Assembly (NCBI RefSeq): GCF_004682055.1
Contig: NZ_QUZU01000013.1
Location: forward strand, 1-64,000
From: Pseudomonas kairouanensis
GTDB taxonomy: Bacteria; Pseudomonadota; Gammaproteobacteria; Pseudomonadales; Pseudomonadaceae
Direction: 5' to 3'
DNA: 64,000 nt
Under the pieces are notes generated by a model. That model made no database searches. It had not been told where the DNA came from and saw nothing but the letters and a program-made list of their open reading frames with translations. Positions 35,995-45,892 of the stretch are shown in pieces. The position numbers and the translations under genes are program-made. Each line of letters opens with the position of its first letter. Position 1 is the first letter of the stretch.

Positions 35995-38283
35995 CTACTC
36001 CTTGATCCGCTGCTCGTTGTAGTGCGGATCGGCCTTGATCTGGGCTTCGGTAAAGGGCAGCGGGCTGAGTTTTTTCTGGGAGAAGGCCTGGGTCTGGTCC
36101 TTGGCGTGTTCCGATGCGGGGTTGCTGGACAGGGAGAACGCCAATACACCTTGGGCATGGGGGCCGTCGTTGTCGAAGGTGACGATTTGCAAGTAGCTGC
36201 TGCCACTGACGACTTCACGCTTGCCATCGGCACGGGGCACGGTTTGCATGGCGTTGTAGATGCCAAGCGCCTGCGGCCCGCCGTGGATGGGCGTTTGGCC
36301 GCTGACCTGTATCTCGCCCCAGGTGCTCTTGGCAGTAAGGCCAAGCTTGGCGACATCGGCGGTGGACGCCAGCATGGCGTCACGCAGGGCCTTGGCTACC
36401 GGCTCCCGGTCAATGGCCACGCCGCGCGGGGTGGTAAGTGGGTTGGCGGGGTCGAAGGCCACGCGCCAGGCATCGGGGGTTTCCTGCAGGTGATCCATGA
36501 GGTTGATGAAGTGCACCAGGCCCAGGCCGCTGTCGAGGTTGGCGTGCCGGTCCCAGTTCTTCAGGCTGGTGCACAGCGGCTGCAAGGCGGTGGTGTCGGT
36601 GCCCAGTTGCTGGGCGCAGAAGTCCAGCAGGTCGGGCATCACTTGGCCGGCCAGGTACACCTCGTTGTCCATCACCATGTGCTGCAGGTCAGCGACGCTG
36701 ATGGGGTGCTTGTCCAGGGATTGCAACCGTTGCAGGGCGAACCGCGCACGGGCGCCAAGGCCGATATGGTCCTGGCTGATCACCGGGGAGAACCCGGTCA
36801 GCGGCGCCTTGGGGTTGGCCAGCCAGGCGGAGTCGTTGGAGTGCTGCACGTAGTCTGTGCGCTCCAGTTGCGGCAATTGCTCGGCCGGGAAGATGCCCGC
36901 CTGGGCCGCACGCGGGTCGACGTCCCAGGCGCAGGCGCTGTGGGCGCCGTCCAGCAGGATCATTTGCAGGCCGGCACGCGGGTCGCTGCATTGCGCCAAT
37001 TTTGCCGCGCTGACGTTAGGCACCACCGACAGGTTCATATACAGGCTCTGCCCCTGGTCATCGGCCGCCAGGGTGTTGACCCACGGGATGCCTTGCAGGG
37101 TGTGCACCGAGGTTTGCAGCTCCTTCAGGCTGGCGGCGCGGTTCATGGCGTACCATTGTTGCAGCACACGGTCGTTGCCCAGGTTGGCGTCACGCAGACT
37201 GAATGCGTAGTGACTGTCCCAGTCCAGCTTGCCGGGCCATTGCACCACCGGGCCGAATTGCGAACTGTAGACCGTGTGGGCTTGGGCCTTGAGGCTGCCG
37301 TCGGCTTGCTTGACCTGCACGCTCACCGAGGTTTTTTCCAGGGGGATGGACTTGCCATCGAGCAGGTAACGCGTGCTGTCCTTGGGGTCGAGCGTGAGGC
37401 GGTACACCGTGAAGTGCTTGGACGTGTCCACTGTATGGGTCCACGCCACGTGCTGGTTAAAGCCGATATTGATCACCGGCAATCCCGGCAGCGCGGCGCC
37501 CATCACGTCCAGTTGGCCGGGGATGGTCAGGTGCATCTGATAGAACCGCATACCGCCCACCCACGGAAAGTGCGGGTTGGCCAACAACATCCCGCGCCCA
37601 TTGAAGGAGCGATCACGGCCCACCGCCACGGCGTTACTGCCACGGTCGAAACTGAAGCGCTGTTGATTGGCAGCAGCCAACGCGAAGGACTTGGCATCAG
37701 GCTGTACGCTGGCAGTCGCCTGCGGGGGTTTGGCCCCCACCAGGGCTTCGGCGAATTGCCCGACACCGCCCTCCACCAAAAGCCTGCGGGTCAACTTCAC
37801 CAAATCCTCAGCCACCAACGGCCTTACCCAGGCCGCCTGGCATTGCGCCGGCGCGCCCTGCTCTGTCAGATAACGGTTGTAGCCGGCCACGTAGCCTTCG
37901 ATGCGCTGGCGGATCTGTGGGGGCTGGGCCTTCCAGAACGCTGCAACGGCGTCTGGGGTGTTGAGCCAGGTGAAGAACAGGTCGCTGGCCAGATTATTGC
38001 GCTCTTCCAGGGTTGCCTGTTCCGGGCCGAAGTAGCGTGCGCGCTCGCCATTCACCGTGACCACTTCATTGGCCAACAGGCATAAGTTGTCCTGGGCATA
38101 GGCGTAACCGATGCCAAAGCCAAGGCCACGCTCATCGCTGGCACGGATATGGGGCACGCCAAAACTGGTACGACGGATATCCGCCGAAGCCTGCGCCACC
38201 TGCTCCCGCGCCGAGGCGCCCAGGCTCAGCCCCAGCAACACCCCTGCCACACATACCCTGGACAACCCTTTGGAAATAATCAC
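35995..38283 (-). CDS. pvdQ: Pyoverdine maturation acylase PvdQ (Ntn hydrolase, AHL-acylase family)
   Basis: Periplasmic acylase that removes the fatty-acyl chain from the pyoverdine precursor; family members also cleave long-chain acyl-homoserine lactones. GTG 38283 gives exactly 762 residues, the P. aeruginosa PvdQ length, with GGAG upstream and a signal peptide ending GASA. Matching segments include RRTSFGVPHIRA, RLLVEGGVGQFA and FYQMHLTIPG. The autoproteolysis site is in RGSNAVAVG with nucleophile S216 (Ser217 in P. aeruginosa). A TAAAT-N16-CGT box lies 58 bases upstream, showing control by the iron-starvation sigma factor. The divergent neighbour matches the PA2384-pvdQ pairing. Confidence 0.92.
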   Translation of the reverse strand: MIISKGLSRVCVAGVLLGLSLGASAREQVAQASADIRRTSFGVPHIRASDERGLGFGIGYAYAQDNLCLLANEVVTVNGERARYFGPEQATLEERNNLASDLFFTWLNTPDAVAAFWKAQPPQIRQRIEGYVAGYNRYLTEQGAPAQCQAAWVRPLVAEDLVKLTRRLLVEGGVGQFAEALVGAKPPQATASVQPDAKSFALAAANQQRFSFDRGSNAVAVGRDRSFNGRGMLLANPHFPWVGGMRFYQMHLTIPGQLDVMGAALPGLPVINIGFNQHVAWTHTVDTSKHFTVYRLTLDPKDSTRYLLDGKSIPLEKTSVSVQVKQADGSLKAQAHTVYSSQFGPVVQWPGKLDWDSHYAFSLRDANLGNDRVLQQWYAMNRAASLKELQTSVHTLQGIPWVNTLAADDQGQSLYMNLSVVPNVSAAKLAQCSDPRAGLQMILLDGAHSACAWDVDPRAAQAGIFPAEQLPQLERTDYVQHSNDSAWLANPKAPLTGFSPVISQDHIGLGARARFALQRLQSLDKHPISVADLQHMVMDNEVYLAGQVMPDLLDFCAQQLGTDTTALQPLCTSLKNWDRHANLDSGLGLVHFINLMDHLQETPDAWRVAFDPANPLTTPRGVAIDREPVAKALRDAMLASTADVAKLGLTAKSTWGEIQVSGQTPIHGGPQALGIYNAMQTVPRADGKREVVSGSSYLQIVTFDNDGPHAQGVLAFSLSSNPASEHAKDQTQAFSQKKLSPLPFTEAQIKADPHYNEQRIKE

Positions 38284-38340
38284 GCCCACTCCACAGTCAA
38301 ATTGAACATCCTCACCAGGGGCAACTACCCCACCGTAAGG

Positions 38341-38364
38341 ACGCAAAAAACCGGGAACAATTTA
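38341..38364 (-). promoter_or_regulatory. PvdS iron-starvation box of pvdQ
   Basis: On the minus strand TAAAT is followed by exactly 16 bases and CGT, the consensus -35/-10 of PvdS-type ECF sigma promoters. The box ends 58 bases before the pvdQ start codon. Confidence 0.8.
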
Positions 38365-38522
38365 GCGACGACGCAGGTTTATTTGAGGCGATCAATGTGT
38401 GACAAAACCGATACCGACAAAATTTCTACATCCATCACTTCATGATTTTGCTCGCTCGTTCGTCTTATTACTCAAGAGCGCTCATTTTTTTCCTGATCAG
38501 GCTCTGATAAGGAGTTTTTTGC

Positions 38523-38900
38523 ATGTACAACCCGCAAGTGCCCACGGATGGACATTCCCCGGCCGTCGATGCCAGTTTCGGCAGCGACGCACAAGCGTTC
38601 GGCAAAGCCCCCGAACAAGGCAACCAGCGTATTCGGCATTTGCTCAAATGCTTTGGCTTGCGCACCAGCCTGATTCGGCTGAAGGTCATCGACGCCCTGC
38701 TCACCGCTGCCGACAATCAGCGCACCCTGGGAGTTCGGGGTGTGCACAGCCATTTGCTGGACCTGGGCATTCCGTTGTCGTTTCTCAGCGTGCGCGAAGT
38801 GCTCAAGCGCCTGTGCAGCGAGGGCGTGATCACCCTCAACGCGGATAAAAGCTACAGCCTCCATGAAGAGGCTGCCAAGGTACTCGAAGGTCGCGACTGA
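38523..38900 (+). CDS. Winged-helix regulator, PA2384/Fur-like
   Basis: 125 residues. After a ~30-residue polar leader comes a winged-helix domain (IRHLLKCFGLRTSLIRLKVIDALL, HSHLLDLGIPLSFLSVREVLKRLCSEGVI) similar to the N-terminal DNA-binding half of Fur-family proteins. The metal-binding dimerisation domain is absent. P. aeruginosa PA2384, next to pvdQ, has this kind of domain and is iron-starvation regulated. The divergent position beside pvdQ supports orthology and an iron-related role (inference). RBS AAGGAG. Confidence 0.75.
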   Translation: MYNPQVPTDGHSPAVDASFGSDAQAFGKAPEQGNQRIRHLLKCFGLRTSLIRLKVIDALLTAADNQRTLGVRGVHSHLLDLGIPLSFLSVREVLKRLCSEGVITLNADKSYSLHEEAAKVLEGRD

Positions 38901-38908
38901 CGTCGACG

Positions 38909-39097
38909 TCAGAGCTTGACCTTGCGACGCATGATGCCGTTGATCACCACAACCACCACGGCGACCGCAATGGCGATGGTCTGGAATGTTTTCTCACTGA
39001 TCACTCCGGTGTTCTGCAAATAGGACAGGCCAAACATCGTCGCCAGTACTGCCAGGGCGATCAGAATCGAATATTTCAAACGTTGCTTTTGTGTCAT
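38909..39097 (-). CDS. Small two-helix membrane protein
   Basis: 62 residues from ATG 39097. Two hydrophobic helices (YSILIALAVLATMFGLSYL and TIAIAVAVVVVVINGI) flank a short polar turn, and the C-terminus is basic (MRRKVKL). It is convergent with the winged-helix gene. No family recognised; upstream in-frame extension to 39172 has no support. Confidence 0.65.
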   Translation of the reverse strand: MTQKQRLKYSILIALAVLATMFGLSYLQNTGVISEKTFQTIAIAVAVVVVVINGIMRRKVKL

Positions 39098-39419
39098 GAC
39101 GGGTTCCTGAACCTGATAAATATATTCACTGTGTATCAAAGAGCCTGTCCAGCACTGACTCAGTGAGGGCAATGGAGAGGCGTCGGCAACGCCCTATGTT
39201 ACAGGCGATTAAATGCTTTGGCTTGTCCCCCGCCTGAACGCTGCCGTCGCCAGCCGGAAAAACACACGGCGTTTGCAACCTTGACGAAATGACCTACCAG
39301 CACTGAATTTTTTGCTCATGCTTGGCGGGCTGCTCTGCGGGAACGGCTGTCGCAGATCTGCACACCCATTAGTGCGCTTAACCGGTGCTCAAACGTGCAT
39401 TTCAGACAGGTAACCACAA
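39098..39419. other. Intergenic stretch without recognised feature
   Basis: 322 bases between the small membrane protein and the toxin-like gene. It presumably contains both divergent promoters. No clear hairpin, REP, small gene or RNA was found. Confidence 0.5.
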
Positions 39420-42400
39420 GTGATTGCATTGAATAACTTGCCCTCTCTCGTTCATTCGCCCAGCCATTCCGACCCAACCACCCCTTCACGCGCCCTTCAA
39501 CTTCAGCCCGTTTCCATTACCCCCCTTGCGCCTGAAATACCGCTTGCGGACGGACGCCTGGCGCTGAGAGTCTCCCTGGCTGACCGCCGTGACTTGCAAA
39601 AACTTGCCCAGGCACTTCACGCCGCCGCTGAAAAACTTCCAGAGGATTCGGGACCGGCACAGGTAAGCGTCGCCCTGAAAGAAAATCGCGTCGGAATCGA
39701 TCCCCAGTCATCGTTCCATAGCACTCAAAAACTGAGGCAATCGAGCGTCAGTCTCGAAGTATTCATACAGACCAAGGGCTCTTACATGCCCACGTCAAAG
39801 GAAGATCTTCGGGATCTGGCTGACGCATTGATCGCTCATTCGAAGGCCCACCCCTTGGGCAATTTCGCAGGTGCCTTGTCATGGCCATTGCCCCTCAGCG
39901 AACAAAGTCAACGCACAGTGCTTAACGAAGTTGCCTGCAATGAAAGCCGCCTAGAAGGCTTGCCCCTGAGCAACCCTCGCGCAGGCGCATTGGACTATCT
40001 CAGCGGCGCAGTGTCACTTTCGCCGGACGAATTGCACGATCCCGCAAAGGCCATGGAGAAACTGCTCGACACACCCAGGGCTCAAGTGTTGGGCGAGGCA
40101 ATCCAACGCAACCTCGACAGTATTCCCACGGACCGTAGCGTCAACGATTATGTATTGGCCGCCATCCACCTGGGCCTTGATCCCGAATCCATCAACCACC
40201 CGGTGCGCAACCATGTCGCCGGTTTCAACCTTGCTGCCGACACTTTCTGGAGCAAGCCGCCCGCCGACGTTGTAACGGCCCTTGCAGAGCACCTGAAAAC
40301 ACGCACCTCGACGCCAGAACTGGGGGCCCGTCTGCTGCTGGGGCGCATCGCGCCGCAGTTTCTGGTCAAGGACATCCCCGCCAGTATCAATATTGGTAGC
40401 TTGGCGTGGGCAAACCTGTGCCTGGCGGTAGCGAGGATCGAAGCCGACAGCCCTGGGAAAGCTGCCCTGATGAGTTTCAATGACGTCATGAGCACGGCGC
40501 AGGGCAAGCCACAAGCCAGTGACTCGGTACAAAAAGCGGTGCTGATCGACTGGGCAATTGCCAATCAGGTGCTGGCTAAAGACACCGACGAGAGCTACAG
40601 CCCTCAGAACATCGAATACGCACGCACCGCGTTCAATCAGCAGCAAAATGACTTGATATCAGCGTCTGAACTGCTCGACGTCCCCATGCCCGATCGCAAA
40701 AAGATGGCCTTGGACCTGCTAAAAAAAACGTTCGGTGATGGCATCGACTTTGAACAAAAAATACTGCGCATCAACTATGGGCCAGAGTCTATCGGTGCAC
40801 GGTTCAGCGATCCCTATTCGATTCTGGATATCACGATGCAAGGCCTGAAACTCAATGAAGATTGGACAATGTTTGGTGCAAGCCCATTGACTATCAACGC
40901 GCTCATCAGGTTTTCCAACAGTGCCGCATTCAATATCCCCGCGACGTTCGATAACGCCTTTGAAACTGTCACTAAACAGTACAAAGACATCAAGCAAAAC
41001 CTGATGATGAATGCCATTACCCAATTGCCTTTGGAAGATCGAGACAGGCTCAATTTTGGCGAGCTCAGGTTTTTCAAGGAAAACAGCTACAGGCGCGCCT
41101 GGTTTCCATTAGTGGGTGACCGTTTGTTCCATTCCAGTACAACGATAAGAGTGCAAACCCAGCACAACGGAAAAACCCAGTCCTATGCATTCGACACCGC
41201 CAACGGCAGCATTCAAAAAGTCCCGGCGCATCTGGAAGACCGGAAAAATGAATATGTCTCTAACGAAGTGACCAGGTTCGAAGAGTTTTCCCCCGATGCC
41301 AACTGTAGATTCGTCGAGAGGGAAAGTTGGGATAAATACGGCCCCAACCACTTTCGCAACCCAAGGATTCGGGATGTCGCCGCAACGGTCGTCAAAGGGT
41401 TGGAGATTGACAGCGACGCCGTCAAACGCCAAGCAGCAGGCAGGACAGCGGCTGAACACCGTGTTGAGGCCCTCGACACAGTTGGCAATTTTCTACTGGA
41501 CCTCATCCCGCTCAAATCGGCGATCACCCACCTGCAAAACGGCAACTATAAGGACGCCGCTGTCGATTTGGCATTTGATGTATTCGGACTGCTTAGCGCA
41601 GGCGTGGGCACGGCAACAAAACTGACGAACAAGGCTGGCTCTGCCCTGAGCAAATTGCTACGCGCTACGCGGGTAATCGGGGCGGACACGTTGAGCGCGC
41701 TTAATCCTTTGGCCGGCGTAGGCGATCTGGCCACGGGAGCAGGCAAGCTTGCCTTGACGGGGGCGCAGGCGACCAAAGACGGTGTCCAGCGGGTGCGAGG
41801 TGTGTTCAGGCAAAGCGACCTGGCCAGCGCCAGCAGCGGCTTTGATAACGCGAGCATTGGTGTATTCGAACAGAGAGGCAAAAAACTTGAAGTCGGCGCC
41901 ATACAGCACAACGGCAAGTGGTACGCCGTCGATGAGGCCACGCTACTACCTTATGGACCACCGCTGGAAAAATTTTCCCCCAACGACACCCTGATGCCTA
42001 AAAGCCTCGTTCGTGAGCATCCCCGAGCCGTACCCTATCGTCGTCCCGGCAGCGATACTTCTTCGACAATGGAACCATTGCCTCAAGGCGATTATGTCGA
42101 AAGCACCAAGGGGAAACTGAAATGGTCGCACTTCGCTTTTGAAGATAAAAAACAACAAACGGTCCAAAAGTTCCAGAGCGAAATGAATGCCCACTATACG
42201 GGCATCGATAACAAGACCAAGAAACTGCCAGAACGGCCCGGCATTCCTGAGTACCCCAGTACCATAAACACCGACAAGTTGATCAAGGATGCCCTGGCCA
42301 AAGCCCCTGGCATCGTGTTCGGCGAGTCTCACTCCGAGATGGCCAGTTTCAGGTTGCTCTTAGAAAAGGCGCCCCTGTTGCAGGAGCAGGGGGTAAAAAA

Positions 42401-42899
42401 GGTGTACCTCGAAGGTGTGATTGACTTTCCCGGCGTTGGCGCCGTGGATGATGGGCTCGGACTTCTCGGCACTACGCAGCAACTGCGAACTGGCCCCACC
42501 TACAGTGAGTTGGTGGCCAAGTTCAAAGCGCACGGTATCGAAGTCGTCCCTCTGGATCACTATTACCTGACGCGGCACAAGGATCAAAAACTACCACCCG
42601 CCCGGACTGGACACGGCTCTGTACGAAGACTCAGGGAATTCAACTACTACGCATCCAAAGTCATTCAGTCGGATTCAGGCAACGACAAATGGATTGCACT
42701 GGTGGGTCGAAGCCACATGAATACTTCTGAAGGCGTTGCAGGGCTGGCGGAGCAGACAGGGGCGATCGGAGTGGGGGTCTTCAGTTTTAAAACGCCTGGC
42801 GGTAAGTCTTTTGGAGCGAGGTTCAAGACCAAGGTGCCGGACCCGAACAAGCCAATACAGCCAGGCGAACACCCTGGTGACCTGCATATTCTCGCCTAG
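39420..42899 (+). CDS. Large toxin-like protein with C-terminal ChaN/TIKI/EreA-like domain
   Basis: 1159 residues from GTG 39420 (TTG 39429 is an alternative). Residues 1 to ~650 are helical without known motif. Around 690-790 is a hydrophobic pattern (LLDLIPLKSAITHLQNGNYKDAAVDLAFDVFG in part) that I associate with membrane-targeted effector toxins of Pseudomonas. The C-terminus ~955-1130 carries spaced acidic/His motifs: FGESH (E969, H971), YLEG (E998), PLDHYY (D1046, H1047) and VGRSH (H1099). This is the pattern of the ChaN/TIKI/erythromycin-esterase superfamily, which includes Pasteurella multocida toxin C2. No signal peptide, no immunity gene and no secretion genes are adjacent. A delivered toxin is likely but unproven. 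Confidence 0.65.
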   Translation: MIALNNLPSLVHSPSHSDPTTPSRALQLQPVSITPLAPEIPLADGRLALRVSLADRRDLQKLAQALHAAAEKLPEDSGPAQVSVALKENRVGIDPQSSFHSTQKLRQSSVSLEVFIQTKGSYMPTSKEDLRDLADALIAHSKAHPLGNFAGALSWPLPLSEQSQRTVLNEVACNESRLEGLPLSNPRAGALDYLSGAVSLSPDELHDPAKAMEKLLDTPRAQVLGEAIQRNLDSIPTDRSVNDYVLAAIHLGLDPESINHPVRNHVAGFNLAADTFWSKPPADVVTALAEHLKTRTSTPELGARLLLGRIAPQFLVKDIPASINIGSLAWANLCLAVARIEADSPGKAALMSFNDVMSTAQGKPQASDSVQKAVLIDWAIANQVLAKDTDESYSPQNIEYARTAFNQQQNDLISASELLDVPMPDRKKMALDLLKKTFGDGIDFEQKILRINYGPESIGARFSDPYSILDITMQGLKLNEDWTMFGASPLTINALIRFSNSAAFNIPATFDNAFETVTKQYKDIKQNLMMNAITQLPLEDRDRLNFGELRFFKENSYRRAWFPLVGDRLFHSSTTIRVQTQHNGKTQSYAFDTANGSIQKVPAHLEDRKNEYVSNEVTRFEEFSPDANCRFVERESWDKYGPNHFRNPRIRDVAATVVKGLEIDSDAVKRQAAGRTAAEHRVEALDTVGNFLLDLIPLKSAITHLQNGNYKDAAVDLAFDVFGLLSAGVGTATKLTNKAGSALSKLLRATRVIGADTLSALNPLAGVGDLATGAGKLALTGAQATKDGVQRVRGVFRQSDLASASSGFDNASIGVFEQRGKKLEVGAIQHNGKWYAVDEATLLPYGPPLEKFSPNDTLMPKSLVREHPRAVPYRRPGSDTSSTMEPLPQGDYVESTKGKLKWSHFAFEDKKQQTVQKFQSEMNAHYTGIDNKTKKLPERPGIPEYPSTINTDKLIKDALAKAPGIVFGESHSEMASFRLLLEKAPLLQEQGVKKVYLEGVIDFPGVGAVDDGLGLLGTTQQLRTGPTYSELVAKFKAHGIEVVPLDHYYLTRHKDQKLPPARTGHGSVRRLREFNYYASKVIQSDSGNDKWIALVGRSHMNTSEGVAGLAEQTGAIGVGVFSFKTPGGKSFGARFKTKVPDPNKPIQPGEHPGDLHILA

Positions 42900-42974
42900 C
42901 GCTGCAAGCCAATCCACGGATACCCGCTCCCGCTGAGGCAACTGGCGCTGGGGCGGTTACAGGGCTGACAGGGC

Positions 42975-43218
42975 CATTTGCGAAACCGCCAACTGCGCCA
43001 GCACCTCCACCAATGTCCCCTGTGCCAATTGACGCTTAGCGTGATGGCGCGGGGCCTGGATCATCCCGATTCCCGGCACCACGCAGCGCAAGTACCTGGA
43101 AGAGAACGTCGCCGCCCTGTCCCTCCGACTCAGTGTGGCGGAAAAGGCGCCTCCACTTTCTTGCACGTTCGTACCTAAAGCTCCTCCTTGCCAAGCCGAT
43201 AGCCCGACGAAGCTCTAA
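42975..43218 (+). pseudogene. Aldo/keto reductase C-terminal remnant
   Basis: From 43054 to the stop at 43218 one frame reads AWIIPIPGTTQRKYLEEN followed by VAALSLRLSVAEKA, which is the NADPH-binding C-terminus of aldo/keto reductases. Just upstream, QLTLSVMARG of the same family lies in a different frame, so a frameshift separates them. The N-terminal three-quarters are missing. It is a decayed gene filling most of the 360-base gap before the chemoreceptor. Confidence 0.65.
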
Positions 43219-43259
43219 CAAAGCCGCGTCGACAATAAACGCTTCGTAAGGACGGCCCC

Positions 43260-45254
43260 ATGCCTACACTTCGCTCCATCCAAGCCCGCTACACGCTGTT
43301 TCTGGTGCTGTTCGTCCTGGTGTTATTTGTGTTGACGGTGGTCGGCATCGGCCAGTTGGTCGCCCCTACACTGCGCCACACCGAAGAACAGGTAGTGCTC
43401 AACCGCATCGGTGAGGTTGCCACACAGATCCAGGGCGAACTGAACAAGGTTCAGGCCCAGCAACGCAGCATCACCCAGACCATCCCATTGCTCGACAGCG
43501 ATGCCATCGACAAGGTCCTGCCTGGCCTGGTCGACCAATATGGCGAGCTGAAAGTCTTCGGTGGCGGGATCTGGCCGCTTCCAAACCAGCGCACGCCGGG
43601 ACGTAACAAACACAGCACGTTCTGGCACCGCGACGCGTCGGGCAAGCTCACCGTCAATACCTTCTGGAACAGCGACCCCGCGCCCAATTACTACGACCAG
43701 AGCTGGTACAAAGGCGGCCTCGCTTCGCCACGCGGCCAATGTGCCTGGGCGGCCGCCTACAAGGACGACGCCAGCCAGGAGCCCCGTACCAACTGCGCCA
43801 TGGCCATCCAGCGTGATGGCGCAGCCTATGGCGTCGCCACCATTGACGTGACCCTGGGTTTCTTCAATGACCTGGTGGCCAGCAAGGAAAAAGACATCGG
43901 TGGGCAGATGCTGATCGTCGAAGGCGACGGCAAGATCATCAGTAACAGTTCGCGCATCAGCGGCCCGGTGGTGTTGAAGAACATCAGCGAACTGGCGGGC
44001 ACCTCGGCCTTCGCCGCTCAGGTCAGCAAAGCCCTGGCCCAGCGTGATCAAGCCCTGCAGCGCAGCGAATTCGACAATGGCGGCGTGGCCAGCACCTTTT
44101 ACATGCGCCCCATCGAAGGCACGCCATGGTTCCTGGCAACCGCCCTGCCCACCTCGTTGATCACCGCCCAGCGCGATGACGTCCTGGGCACCCTGGCCCT
44201 GCTGCAAATCCCCATGGTGTTGTTGCTGGTACTGCTCGCAGCCTATGCAATCCGCCAACTGGTGCAGCGCATGAAATCGCTGAAAACCAATATTGACGCG
44301 CTGTCCGCCGGCGATGCCGACCTGACGCGACGCATCACCATCCGCGCCGAAGACGAGCTGGGCGCCATCGGCCATTCGGTGAACCGCTTTATCGTCTACC
44401 TGCAGAACATGATCGGTGAAGTGACCCAGGCCACAGGCGCCATGTCCACGGGGCTTGAGCAGTTGCAGCAGACGTCGGCGCAGACCAATCGCATTCTCGT
44501 GCGACACGCTTCAGAGACCGATCAAACCGTCACAGCCATCACCGAAATGAGTTCCACCGCCGATACCGTTGCGCAAAATGCTGCCGAAACCGCTGCGTTT
44601 ACCCAACGCGCCAATGAGCATGCCGACCGCTCCCGTGTGGTAGTGGGCGAAGCTTCTAACAGTGTCAGCGCGCTGATCGGCGAAGTGTCCAGCGCCACCC
44701 ACACCGTTGAAAACATGCGCCAGGACGCCGCACGCATCACCGAAACCCTGGGCGTGATCGGTGCAATTGCCGGCCAGACCAACCTTCTGGCGCTAAACGC
44801 CGCCATCGAAGCCGCCCGCGCCGGCGAGCAAGGCCGTGGCTTTGCGGTGGTGGCCGATGAAGTCCGCGCACTGGCCGCGCGCACCCAGGCCAGCACCTCG
44901 CAGATCAACGAGATGCTGGCGCGCCTGACCACGGGCGTTAGTTCGTCGGTGGCCGCCATGGAAAATACCCAGGCCAGTTGTCAGTCGGCGGCAGATGCCA
45001 CGGCGCGAGTGAACACCGGGCTGGACGAAATGGCCGGCTCCGTCAGCCATATCAATAACCTCAGCACCCAGATCGCCACGGCCGCCGAGCAGCAAAGCGC
45101 CGTGACCGAGGAGATCAACCGCAGCATGGTGCAGATCCGACAAATGGTCGAAGAGCTGGTCGAGAGCGGCCACGCCACTCAAACCAGTACCCAAAGCCTG
45201 TTGGAGGCCAACGGCCGGGTGATTGGATTGATGAGCCGATTCAAGGTGCACTGA
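43260..45254 (+). CDS. Methyl-accepting chemotaxis protein
   Basis: 664 residues. TM1 is ~12-34, a large periplasmic Cache-type sensor spans ~35-305 ([25 protein letters not shown]), TM2 is ~312-335, then HAMP (~336-390) and the signalling coiled coil with the invariant tip [27 protein letters not shown] segment. It ends LMSRFKVH with no CheR-tethering pentapeptide. The Cache domain suggests direct binding of a small organic ligand; which one cannot be told. RBS AAGGA before ATG. Confidence 0.93.
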   Translation: MPTLRSIQARYTLFLVLFVLVLFVLTVVGIGQLVAPTLRHTEEQVVLNRIGEVATQIQGELNKVQAQQRSITQTIPLLDSDAIDKVLPGLVDQYGELKVFGGGIWPLPNQRTPGRNKHSTFWHRDASGKLTVNTFWNSDPAPNYYDQSWYKGGLASPRGQCAWAAAYKDDASQEPRTNCAMAIQRDGAAYGVATIDVTLGFFNDLVASKEKDIGGQMLIVEGDGKIISNSSRISGPVVLKNISELAGTSAFAAQVSKALAQRDQALQRSEFDNGGVASTFYMRPIEGTPWFLATALPTSLITAQRDDVLGTLALLQIPMVLLLVLLAAYAIRQLVQRMKSLKTNIDALSAGDADLTRRITIRAEDELGAIGHSVNRFIVYLQNMIGEVTQATGAMSTGLEQLQQTSAQTNRILVRHASETDQTVTAITEMSSTADTVAQNAAETAAFTQRANEHADRSRVVVGEASNSVSALIGEVSSATHTVENMRQDAARITETLGVIGAIAGQTNLLALNAAIEAARAGEQGRGFAVVADEVRALAARTQASTSQINEMLARLTTGVSSSVAAMENTQASCQSAADATARVNTGLDEMAGSVSHINNLSTQIATAAEQQSAVTEEINRSMVQIRQMVEELVESGHATQTSTQSLLEANGRVIGLMSRFKVH

Positions 45255-45267
45255 TAAATGGCTGAAA

Positions 45268-45292
45268 CACTCCCGTGCAATGTGCGGGAGTG
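45268..45292 (+). terminator. Hairpin terminator of the chemoreceptor gene
   Basis: CACTCCCG and CGGGAGTG form an 8-base stem around a 9-base loop, 14 bases after the stop. The T-tail is weak. Confidence 0.55.
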
Positions 45293-45335
45293 GGACTATT
45301 CTGACAGCTCCTAGTCGCGACACAGGAGGTGTGCC

Positions 45336-45794
45336 ATGCGCGCAGCCGAGCAATCGGTCCGCTTGGAGCGGATCAGTCAGGAACGCTTCATCAAAGCCCC
45401 TATCGATGCCGTCTATGACTACGTGACGCAGCCTGACCGCTGGCACGAATGGCATCCTACATCCCTCAGCGCCGAGACCGGCACCACCGGTTCACTGCCC
45501 GCCGGCACCCGTTTTACCGAGTTCATCGACCTGCTGGGCGTGCGTGTGCCCATGAGTTATCGCGTGCAGATCGCCCGGCGCCCTGGGGAATTCAAAACGG
45601 TGTTCACCTCCCTGGCCGTCGATGGTTCCATTCATTACTTCCTGATATCCCATCAAGGCGGCACGCTGTTCAAGCGCGTATTGATCTACGAAACCGAGTT
45701 GCAACTGGCCACCCTGCATGAGCGCATGATCGAGTTGTCGGCCATCGCCCTGGACCAACTCAAGCACCGTCTGGAAAACCCACTCTTCGTATAA
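45336..45794 (+). CDS. SRPBCC-family protein
   Basis: 152 residues, the size of a polyketide cyclase/START-like domain. The N-terminal strand with IKAPIDAVYDYVTQPDRWHEWHP is the family signature of this lipid/ligand-binding fold, and a long C-terminal helix follows. The ribosome site AGGAGG is very strong. Ligand and role are unknown. Confidence 0.85.
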   Translation: MRAAEQSVRLERISQERFIKAPIDAVYDYVTQPDRWHEWHPTSLSAETGTTGSLPAGTRFTEFIDLLGVRVPMSYRVQIARRPGEFKTVFTSLAVDGSIHYFLISHQGGTLFKRVLIYETELQLATLHERMIELSAIALDQLKHRLENPLFV

Positions 45795-45811
45795 TTTTGA
45801 AACATTCCACC

Positions 45812-45846
45812 CCTGTGGGCGCTGGCTTGCCTGCGATGACATCGTC
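45812..45846 (+). repeat. REP variant
   Basis: CTGTGGGCGCTGGCTTGCCTGCGATGACATCG matches in part the second common fluorescens REP form (GGCTTGCCTGCGATG). Confidence 0.55.
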
Positions 45847-45892
45847 ATGATCGCGCCGTCCCGACGATGTTATCCCACCTGCGAGCCCCACC

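Noticed and set aside
42978..43178. Small plus-strand frame before the chemoreceptor
   Set aside because: Its first part is the upstream fragment of the aldo/keto reductase remnant; past the frameshift it is read out of frame.
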